A stretch of 5,098 bases of DNA from Oscillospiraceae bacterium (GTDB lineage Bacteria > Bacillota > Clostridia > Oscillospirales > Ruminococcaceae): assembly GCA_020024175.1 (NCBI GenBank), contig JAHHUB010000123.1:1-5098 (forward strand), in the 5' to 3' direction. Below, piece after piece: positions 1-4,482 of this stretch; position 1 is the first letter of the stretch; each line of letters starts with the position of its first letter. Under the pieces are notes generated by a model, which was not told the origin of the DNA, ran no database searches, and worked only from the letters and a program-made list of their open reading frames with translations. A program made the position numbers and the translations under genes.

Positions 1-39
1 CAAATTATCATTTATAAAACAGAAATTCTTTAAAAAGTA

Positions 40-67
40 TTGACTTTTAATATATTTGGTATATAAT
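40..67 (+). promoter_or_regulatory. Orphan sigma-A promoter
   Basis: TTGACT at 40-45 and TATAAT at 62-67 are separated by 16 bp, close to the sigma-A consensus. The -10 box lies inside the first copy of the 40-bp tandem repeat. No open reading frame follows before the terminator at 358-386, so a transcript would be non-coding and about 310 nt long. Confidence 0.5.
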
Positions 68-130
68 GAAATTGAATTTAGAGATATGAATATATTCGGT
101 ATACAATGTTTTTAAATTTAGAAATATGAA
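51..130. repeat. Two-copy 40-bp tandem repeat
   Basis: Positions 51-90 and 91-130 are two directly adjacent 40-bp units that match at 33 of 40 positions by eye. Both begin TATATT[T/C]GGTATA and end in ATATGAA. The first unit carries the TATAAT of the orphan promoter. The second has TACAAT at the same offset but no -35 box at the right distance. The substitutions are scattered, so the duplication is old or the conserved ends are under selection, for example as paired protein-binding sites. Confidence 0.7.
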
Positions 131-261
131 TAAAAGCAGATAATATTTGATAATATAAATATTGGCTAATGTTTCACATAAATATAATTACTACTTTACA
201 TAATCAATATAATGAAAACACATTTATCCAATTCACACATACTCCTTATACATTAACCAAA

Positions 262-291
262 GCAGTAAAGAACTTTTTGTTTTTTTGCTGC
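262..291. repeat. Inverted repeat (11-bp stem with wobble pairs)
   Basis: GCAGTAAAGAA (262-272) pairs with TTTTTTGCTGC (281-291), including two G-U pairs, around the loop 273-280. The U-rich run is inside the stem rather than after it, so this is not a normal terminator. It could be a structural element of an RNA started at the promoter at 40-67. Confidence 0.35.
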
Positions 292-301
292 ACGCCTAGA
301 T

Positions 302-330
302 TTATTTTTGCTTTTTAAAAGCAGAAATAA
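302..330. repeat. AT-rich inverted repeat (13-bp stem)
   Basis: The arms TTATTTTTGCTTT (302-314) and AAAGCAGAAATAA (318-330) pair with one G-U wobble around a 3-nt loop. No clean U-tract follows, so it is not called a terminator. Its function is unknown. Confidence 0.4.
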
Positions 331-357
331 TAAAAATATAATATTATCCTAACAAAC

Positions 358-386
358 AAAAAAGCCATTTTATAATGGCTTTTTTT
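358..386 (+). terminator. Rho-independent terminator
   Basis: The stem AAAAAAGCCATT (358-369) and AATGGCTTTTTT (374-385) closes on a TTAT loop and runs into a T-tract. The A-run on the other side means it could also work in the reverse direction. It insulates the PII-like/antiporter unit from anything transcribed upstream. Confidence 0.8.
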
Positions 387-436
387 GTTGTATTTATAAT
401 TTATTAATATATACACAAATTTCATAATTAAAATAG

Positions 437-475
437 ATTGTTTTAATAGTCTTAACAATATTTAGTGTTATTGTA
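437..475. promoter_or_regulatory. Cluster of inverted ATTGTT-type motifs (possible operator)
   Basis: ATTGTT at 437-442, its reverse complement AACAAT at 454-459, and ATTGTA at 470-475 alternate in orientation with starts 16-17 bp apart. TACAAT at 501-506 is a further inverted half-site inside the promoter spacer. The cluster lies directly upstream of the -35 box of the PII-like gene, where an activator or repressor would bind. AT-rich DNA makes chance matches likely, and no regulator can be assigned. Confidence 0.3.
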
Positions 476-485
476 CAGTATGACA

Positions 486-514
486 TTGACTTTTTTGTTA
501 TACAATGATAAATT
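486..514 (+). promoter_or_regulatory. Promoter of the PII-like/antiporter unit
   Basis: TTGACT (486-491) lies 17 bp from TAAATT (509-514), which is preceded by TG at 506-507 as in an extended -10 element. Transcription would start near 521, leaving a leader of about 18 nt. TACAAT at 501-506 looks like a -10 box but has no -35 at a proper distance. No transcription attenuator or riboswitch fits in so short a leader. Confidence 0.5.
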
Positions 515-538
515 ATATATGAAAGAGAGGTTAGAAAA

Positions 539-880
539 ATGAAATATAAATTAATGGTACTCATTTTAAGTAAAGTTGATACTTTACCACAGATTCTTTC
601 CGAATTTATGAATGCAGGTATCAAAGGAACAACAATAGTTGACTGTGAGGGTATGCTAAGAGCCATCAGTGACTCCGATATAAATCCTCCTCCCATATTC
701 GGTTCTCTCCGCCGTTATTTAAACCCGGAAAGACCTAAGGGAAAACTTTTGTTCACCGTATTGCCAGAGGAAACAATAACAGAAGCAAAAAATATTGTAG
801 ATAAAGCTGTAGGTGGCTTGGATACACCTAATACAGGTATTTGTTTTACTGTTCCACTGGACGATATATTGGGAATTTAA
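539..880 (+). CDS. PII-like signal-transduction protein
   Basis: This 113-residue protein has the layout of the PII (GlnB/GlnK) fold. Strand 1 is at residues 3-10, helix 1 at 14-26, and strand 2 at 28-35 with the GIKGTTI motif that resembles the GIxGMTV of PII. A long loop follows (about 37-67), then strand 3 (68-74), helix 2 (78-91), a B-loop-like GGLDTPNTG (92-100) and strand 4 ending VPLDDILGI. PII proteins are cytosolic trimers that bind ATP, ADP and often a second effector at the B- and T-loops, then dock on a partner, frequently a membrane transporter. This one lacks the T-loop tyrosine context of uridylylated GlnB and ends before the RIRTGE tail. Its T-loop is proline-rich (NPPP) and basic (SLRR, RPKGK). 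The ATG has an AGAGAGG site 8 nt upstream. The antiporter follows after 50 nt without a terminator, so the likely partner is that antiporter (inference). The exact subfamily and ligand are unknown. Confidence 0.75.
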   Translation: MKYKLMVLILSKVDTLPQILSEFMNAGIKGTTIVDCEGMLRAISDSDINPPPIFGSLRRYLNPERPKGKLLFTVLPEETITEAKNIVDKAVGGLDTPNTGICFTVPLDDILGI

Positions 881-930
881 GTTTTATTATTCAAAAGATT
901 GTCAAACAGGCTTTTGAAAAGGAGATTCAT

Positions 931-2112
931 ATGTTTAACTTTCAAATAGATTCATTACTTGCTGTATCCATTGCTTTGACAGCAGGTCTTATATTAAATC
1001 GAGTTGTAAAAAAACTCGGACTTCCAAATGTAACAGGATACCTTATAGCCGGACTTTTAATAGGTCCATGTGTGCTTAATTTGTTTCCTCGAGAAGCCTT
1101 GGCACAAACTACTGTTATTACAGAAGTAGCACTGGGTTTTATTGCATTTTCCATAGGTGCTGAATTTAAATTTGCTGATATGAAAAAAATCGGCGGTTCT
1201 GTATTTACCATAACCTTGTTTCAAGCTTTAGGTGCCTGTATATTGGTAAATATCGCTTTAATGGTTATGGGATTTCCTATGCCAATAGCTATAACACTGG
1301 GTGCAATAGCTACAGCTACTGCTCCGGCTGCAACTCTTATGGTTATAAGACAATATAAAGCACATGGTCCTGTTACAAATATACTTTTGCCTGTTGTAGC
1401 TCTTGATGATGCAATGGGACTTATTATATTTTCTGTTTCCCTGTCCATAGCTCAGGTTTTGGAATCAGGAAGTGCTTTAAGTTTTAAAACCATGTTGATT
1501 GATCCTCTTACAGAAATTGTATGTTCAATAGCAGGGGGTATATTAATCGGGCTTATTCTTTGCTGGGCAATGAGATTTTTTAAATCTTCCGCCAACAGAC
1601 TTTGTTTGGTAGTTGCTACAGTATTTATGGGAACTGCACTTTCAGGAACTTTTGGACTGTCATCACTGCTTTTTAATATGTGCATAGGTGCAGTTCTTGC
1701 AAATATGAGAGATGATTTTGATAATATACTGGCTATAAATGACCAGTGGACACCTCCTATGTTTCTTGTTTTCTTTGTAATCAGCGGAGCTGAACTGGAT
1801 TTAAGTGTTTTGCCTACAGTGGGACTTTTGGGTATTGCTTATATCATTGCCCGTTCTGCAGGAAAATATTTAGGAGCTTTGTTTGGTTCTGTTGTAACAC
1901 ATCAGGACAGCAATATAAAAAAATATCTTGGACTTACACTGCTTCCTCAAGCCGGTGTTGCCATAGGTATGAGTCAGATTGTAATATCTGCCTTGCCTGA
2001 GTTTGGCGGACAGATAAGAGCAGTGGTTTTGTGTGCAACCTTGGTTTATGAATTTGTAGGTCCGCTTATTACAAAAATTGCCCTTACCAAAGCAGGGGAA
2101 ATTAAAGTATAG
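931..2112 (+). CDS. CPA2-family cation/proton antiporter (Na+/H+ exchanger domain)
   Basis: This 393-residue, strongly hydrophobic protein has about 12-13 predicted membrane segments spanning nearly its whole length, typical of the Na+/H+ exchanger family. CPA2 landmarks are visible: GYLIAGLLIGP (36-46), ATATAPAATLMV (127-138) for the unwound helix, the paired aspartates D159-D160 in ALDDAMGL (the ion- and proton-binding DD motif of electrogenic members), ARSAGKYLGA (307-316) with a basic residue in a late helix, and LPQAGVAIGM (338-347). It would exchange Na+ or K+ for H+ across the cytoplasmic membrane, supporting pH and salt homeostasis. Substrate cannot be read from the sequence. It stops at residue 393 with no RCK/TrkA-type cytosolic domain. 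The ATG at 931 is chosen because AAAGGAG (918-924) sits 6 nt upstream. An in-frame TTG at 841 would overlap the upstream gene and add an unlikely leader. It is co-transcribed with the PII-like gene. Confidence 0.9.
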   Translation: MFNFQIDSLLAVSIALTAGLILNRVVKKLGLPNVTGYLIAGLLIGPCVLNLFPREALAQTTVITEVALGFIAFSIGAEFKFADMKKIGGSVFTITLFQALGACILVNIALMVMGFPMPIAITLGAIATATAPAATLMVIRQYKAHGPVTNILLPVVALDDAMGLIIFSVSLSIAQVLESGSALSFKTMLIDPLTEIVCSIAGGILIGLILCWAMRFFKSSANRLCLVVATVFMGTALSGTFGLSSLLFNMCIGAVLANMRDDFDNILAINDQWTPPMFLVFFVISGAELDLSVLPTVGLLGIAYIIARSAGKYLGALFGSVVTHQDSNIKKYLGLTLLPQAGVAIGMSQIVISALPEFGGQIRAVVLCATLVYEFVGPLITKIALTKAGEIKV

Positions 2113-2120
2113 CCTATATA

Positions 2121-2154
2121 AAAAATATCCTTCCTATTTTGGAAGGATATTTTT
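2121..2154 (+). terminator. Terminator of the PII-like/antiporter unit
   Basis: Perfectly complementary 14-nt arms AAAAATATCCTTCC (2121-2134) and GGAAGGATATTTTT (2141-2154) enclose the loop TATTTT, 8 nt after the antiporter stop codon. The T-run at the end of the 3' arm completes a rho-independent terminator. The A-run on the 5' arm would let it act weakly in reverse. Confidence 0.9.
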
Positions 2155-2240
2155 GTATATGAAAAGTGTTTTCTACATTCAAATGAAAAATTCGCATAGC
2201 TTAATGCAAAATAAAGCCTGGATTTATCAATGGTTTAAAT

Positions 2241-2286
2241 AAAAAGTCCATTCTATCTGAATTTATTAGACAGAATGGACTTTTTT
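2241..2286. terminator. Bidirectional terminator between convergent genes
   Basis: AAAAAGTCCATTCT (2241-2254) pairs with AGAATGGACTTTTT (2272-2285). The inner bases 2256-2260 and 2266-2270 extend the stem past one A-C mismatch to an ATTTA loop. A T-tract is present on both strands. It ends the reverse-strand regulator gene, whose stop lies at 2331-2333, and backs up the antiporter terminator on the forward strand. Confidence 0.85.
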
Positions 2287-2330
2287 GTAATTCTTAGGGT
2301 ACATATAAGCGGTTAAAGGTTAAATAAATA

Positions 2331-2774
2331 TTAAATTTTCCAATATTTTAACTGTGAAAGATATGAATCAAATTGAGCTCTAAGTTCATCTTCCGGTAAA
2401 TTCTGCGGGTTTGGCATATGTACAACAAGATAATCAAGCAATGTATCCTTTGACTGATAAACAAATTGACCGTCTGTGTAGCACCACTTACAATAATCCT
2501 CATTAAATTCACCATTGGGTTCTTTGCTGATTGTGGAGTCATCCAACGGCATGCCACAGCATTGACAAAATAATTTTCTCGGTGCTCCCAAAAGTGTATT
2601 AATTGATACATCAAATATTTTTGATAACAATTTTAAAGTTTCTGTATTTGGAACAGTTTCGCCATTTTCCCAACGGGAAACAGCCTGTCTGGTTACAAAT
2701 ACTTTTTCTGCCAGTTCATCCTGAGATAGTTTATGTTTCGTTCTTAATTCATAAATAACAGATTTTGTTTCCAT
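2331..2774 (-). CDS. XRE-family HTH regulator fused to a putative zinc ribbon
   Basis: This 147-residue cytosolic protein has two domains. Residues 5-63 form a Cro/CI-type helix-turn-helix, with LSQDELAEKVFVTRQ and the AVSRWENG recognition-helix signature, and would bind operator DNA. Residues 69-147 match the putative zinc-ribbon domain often found alone or after an HTH in Clostridia. It has CQCCGMPL (C70, C72, C73), DYCKWCYTDGQF (C95, C98), and a helical tail ending LKYWKI that fits the family's LxRWK end. Four of the five cysteines could hold one zinc, suggesting a metal or redox response or simply a structural role. Both are inference. The start is supported by AAGGAGG (complement of 2783-2789) 8 nt upstream of the ATG. 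The gene stands alone, converges on the antiporter unit and diverges from the GntR operon. Its targets are unknown. The divergent region or its own promoter are the first candidates. Confidence 0.88.
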   Translation of the reverse strand: METKSVIYELRTKHKLSQDELAEKVFVTRQAVSRWENGETVPNTETLKLLSKIFDVSINTLLGAPRKLFCQCCGMPLDDSTISKEPNGEFNEDYCKWCYTDGQFVYQSKDTLLDYLVVHMPNPQNLPEDELRAQFDSYLSQLKYWKI

Positions 2775-2795
2775 ATTAATCGCCTCCTTGTCAAT

Positions 2796-2824
2796 AATAT
2801 ATCACTACTTATAACGCTTGTAAA
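2796..2824 (-). promoter_or_regulatory. Promoter of the XRE/zinc-ribbon gene
   Basis: On the reverse strand TTTACA (complement of 2819-2824) is 17 bp from TATATT (complement of 2796-2801), which is preceded by TGA, giving an extended -10. The start point would lie near 2789, at the edge of the ribosome binding site, so the leader is very short. Confidence 0.6.
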
Positions 2825-2840
2825 GCAACTCATTGTTGCT
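2824..2840. promoter_or_regulatory. Palindrome overlapping the -35 of the XRE gene
   Basis: AGCAAC (2824-2829) and GTTGCT (2835-2840) form a perfect 6-bp inverted repeat with a TCATT spacer. It touches the -35 box of the reverse promoter. This is a natural place for an operator, possibly for self-control by the XRE protein, but no binding site is known for it. Confidence 0.4.
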
Positions 2841-3163
2841 GACATTTACATAATTATTTGACAAAAAACATCAAACAATATAGTAATCCTGCAATTTAAT
2901 CTAAAAATATATCATTCTAATAATTAACAATAATACTTTAAATCAGAAAATATATTTGATAATTGGTGATTTTATGTATATTTTGTTATTTGATAACATC
3001 AAAAGGGATAATACAATATACTGCTTGGTTGCTGTGAAACATATTTAGAATTTATTCTATAATTTTTCAAGGCAGACAATTATTTTTAATTTTTAAATAA
3101 TACATTCTATCAAAAGTGTTTTAGATTATGATGAATTTAATTAATGCAAACGCTAAAAAACTG
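2841..3163. other. Divergent intergenic region, AT-rich
   Basis: No convincing gene lies between the two divergent promoters. A forward promoter-like pair, TTGACA (2858-2863) with TAGTAA (2881-2886) at 17 bp, is followed by no clear gene. A perfect inverted repeat, TGTTAT-TTG-ATAACA, sits at 2984-2998. AACATCAAA occurs at 2867-2875 and again at 2995-3003, each followed by an ACAATATA. A 24-codon frame at 2974-3048 has only a weak GGTGA upstream. The region is longer than two promoters need, so an untranslated RNA or extra regulatory sites are possible. Confidence 0.45.
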
Positions 3164-3192
3164 TTGACAATTATGTAATTAAAGTATATAAT
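3164..3192 (+). promoter_or_regulatory. Consensus sigma-A promoter of the GntR-ABC operon
   Basis: TTGACA (3164-3169) and TATAAT (3187-3192) both match consensus exactly and are 17 bp apart. Transcription should start near 3199. So strong a promoter in front of a repressor gene suggests that the operon is normally held off by a bound repressor. Confidence 0.9.
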
Positions 3193-3212
3193 GTACTTGT
3201 ATGATAAGTACA
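3192..3212. promoter_or_regulatory. Probable GntR operator
   Basis: TGTACTT (3192-3198) and AAGTACA (3206-3212) form a perfect 7-bp inverted repeat with a 7-nt spacer. It overlaps the last base of the -10 box and the expected start point. The half-sites contain the GT...AC pattern usual for GntR-family operators. Binding by the product of the next gene would block transcription of the whole operon. That assignment is inference from position and family. Confidence 0.65.
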
Positions 3213-3228
3213 ATAAATACAATGAATC

Positions 3229-3243
3229 GGGAGGATGGCTGTG
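3229..3243 (+). promoter_or_regulatory. Ribosome binding site that decides a GTG start
   Basis: GGGAGG at 3229-3234 directly abuts the ATG at 3235, too close for initiation there. It is 6 nt from the in-frame GTG at 3241, the normal spacing. The protein then starts MEIIISSNTDKPIYEQI, the usual N-terminus of YtrA-type GntR regulators. Confidence 0.75.
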
Positions 3244-3618
3244 GAAATTATTATCAGCAGCAACACTGATAAACCCATCTATGAACAAATTACATCTCAA
3301 ATCAAAGCAATGATTATGAGCGGTGAACTTAAAACAGGAGAACCAATTCCGTCAATGCGTACACTGGCTAAGACAATTCATGTAAGTGTGATAACAGTTC
3401 AAAAAGCCTATGAGGATCTGGCAAGGGATGGATTTATTGAAACAACAGTTGGACGTGGAAGCTTTGTCGCTGCCCAAAACAAGGATTTTATTCAAGAAGA
3501 GCAACAAAAGCAAGTAGAAGAGCATTTAATACAGGCAGCAGATATTGCTCGCACAAATGGAATTCCATTAAATAAAATCATGGAACTTCTAAAATTATTT
3601 TATGAGGAGAGTGAGTAA
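3241..3618 (+). CDS. GntR-family transcriptional regulator, YtrA subfamily
   Basis: With the GTG start this is 125 residues, the short size typical of the YtrA subfamily. A winged helix-turn-helix fills residues 9-77: KPIYEQITSQIK, then SGELKTGEPIPSMRTLAKTI, the recognition region VSVITVQKAYEDLARDGF, and the wing ETTVGRGSFV. A short helical tail (about 84-125) serves dimer formation, and there is no large ligand domain. Such regulators usually repress their own operon, which encodes an ABC transporter, and are released by cell-wall antibiotics or toxic peptides. PmtR of Staphylococcus aureus and YtrA of Bacillus subtilis are known examples. The inducer here is unknown. The perfect palindrome at 3192-3212 is the likely operator. 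The stop codon TAA is immediately followed by the ATG of the ATPase gene, so the two are translated from one message. An ATG at 3235 would add two residues but is badly spaced. Confidence 0.92.
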   Translation: MEIIISSNTDKPIYEQITSQIKAMIMSGELKTGEPIPSMRTLAKTIHVSVITVQKAYEDLARDGFIETTVGRGSFVAAQNKDFIQEEQQKQVEEHLIQAADIARTNGIPLNKIMELLKLFYEESE

Positions 3619-4482
3619 ATGGAAACAGCATTACAAATCAGCAATCTGTGTAAATCATATAAAAAATCAGATTTTAAACTTGACAATGTTTCATTTGAAA
3701 TTCCAAAAGGCTCAATTATGGGTTTTGTGGGAAAGAACGGTGCAGGAAAAAGCACAACAATCAATACAGTTCTGAATATTATTCAAAAAGATAGTGGTGA
3801 AGTTACCTTCTTTGGGGAAAATATGACCAATGAAAACAGGTTAATTCGTAATGATATTGGAGTGGTGTTTGATACCATACATTTTTCCGGAGAACTTACT
3901 CCTAAAAATTTGGAAAAAGTATTAAATGATGTATATGAAAACTGGAATAGTGAACAGTTCTTTTCTTATTTGGAACGATTTCAAATCCCTGCAAAGAAAA
4001 AAATCAAAACCTTTTCCCGTGGTATGACTATGAAATTATCCATCAGTGTGGCATTATCGCACCAAGCAAAACTGCTGATTTTGGACGAAGCAACTGCAGG
4101 ACTGGATCCGGTTGCACGTGAGGAATTGCTGGATGTGCTTTTGGAATTTGTGGAGGATGAAAATCACTCAATTTTAATGTCCTCTCATGTATCTTCTGAC
4201 CTTGAAAAAGCTGCTGACTATATTACATTTATAGATCATGGAAAAATAATACTGACAGAGGGAAAAGATACACTGCTCTATCAGTATGGAATTGCCCGAA
4301 TGAAGCAAAGCGACTTTGAAAAGCTTGATACTTCAGAATATTTAACTATGCGAAAAAGAGGTTTACAGATGGAAGTATTGGTACAAAATAAAAGACAATT
4401 TTCCCAAAAATACCCTGAAATTATTGTAGATAATGCTACGATTGATGAAATTTTACCACTTTTAACACAGGAGGGTGCTTAA
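3619..4482 (+). CDS. ABC transporter ATP-binding protein (YtrB/PmtA-like)
   Basis: This 287-residue nucleotide-binding subunit powers export with the permease that follows. Motifs in order are Walker A GKNGAGKST (38-46), an unusual Q-loop region IGVVFDTIHF with Asp at 85 where most ABC proteins have Gln, signature SRGMTMKL (133-140) instead of LSGGQ, Walker B LLILDEAT (152-159) with catalytic E157, D-loop GLDP (161-164), and switch H190 in SSH. From memory, the altered Q-loop and the S[RK]GM signature are shared by transporters linked to YtrA-type regulators, so they are probably a subfamily trait rather than damage. Residues 220-287 form a C-terminal extension of unknown role. Start: ATG directly after the regulator stop, with GAGGAG (3604-3609) 9 nt upstream. 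Control should come from the GntR operator. Substrate is not known. A peptide, antibiotic or phenol-soluble-modulin-like molecule is an inference from relatives. Confidence 0.93.
   Translation: METALQISNLCKSYKKSDFKLDNVSFEIPKGSIMGFVGKNGAGKSTTINTVLNIIQKDSGEVTFFGENMTNENRLIRNDIGVVFDTIHFSGELTPKNLEKVLNDVYENWNSEQFFSYLERFQIPAKKKIKTFSRGMTMKLSISVALSHQAKLLILDEATAGLDPVAREELLDVLLEFVEDENHSILMSSHVSSDLEKAADYITFIDHGKIILTEGKDTLLYQYGIARMKQSDFEKLDTSEYLTMRKRGLQMEVLVQNKRQFSQKYPEIIVDNATIDEILPLLTQEGA

Larger units (their letters stand above)
1..480. other. AT-rich intergenic region without a convincing gene
   Basis: No reading frame with a credible ribosome binding site and length was found here on either strand. 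The stretch holds a promoter-like sequence at 40-67, a 40-bp tandem repeat at 51-130, an 11-bp hairpin with wobble pairs at 262-291, a second AT-rich hairpin at 302-330 and a terminator at 358-386. This could be the leader or body of an untranslated RNA, or the remains of a decayed gene whose promoter and terminator survive. An upstream gene ending before the window could also own the terminator. Confidence 0.6.

Noticed and set aside
51..130. CRISPR-like array
   Set aside because: There are only two directly adjacent units with no spacer between them and 7 mismatches in 40. That is a tandem duplication, not a CRISPR.
208..252. 14-codon reverse-strand frame behind an AAGGAG sequence
   Set aside because: The ATG is only 2 nt from the ribosome-site-like sequence, the product is very short, and no promoter or terminator supports it.
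394..696. 100-codon reverse-strand frame
   Set aside because: It runs antisense through the promoter and first half of the PII-like gene, has an odd composition, and matches no recognisable family.
841..930. Upstream TTG start giving a 423-residue antiporter
   Set aside because: It overlaps the end of the PII-like gene in another frame and has no ribosome binding site. AAAGGAG sits 6 nt before ATG 931, and residues from there fit the family's N-terminus.
942..1685. Three reverse-strand frames of 75-89 codons inside the antiporter
   Set aside because: They are antisense shadows of a clearly coding gene, with no ribosome sites or recognisable domains.
2348..2614. 88-codon reverse-strand frame inside the XRE/zinc-ribbon gene
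   Set aside because: It is a shifted-frame shadow of the real gene on the same strand. The real frame has clear HTH and cysteine motifs and a good start.
2974..3048. 24-codon forward frame in the divergent spacer
   Set aside because: Only a weak GGTGA lies upstream, and the product matches nothing recognisable. Frames this short occur by chance, so it is kept only as part of a low-scored finding.
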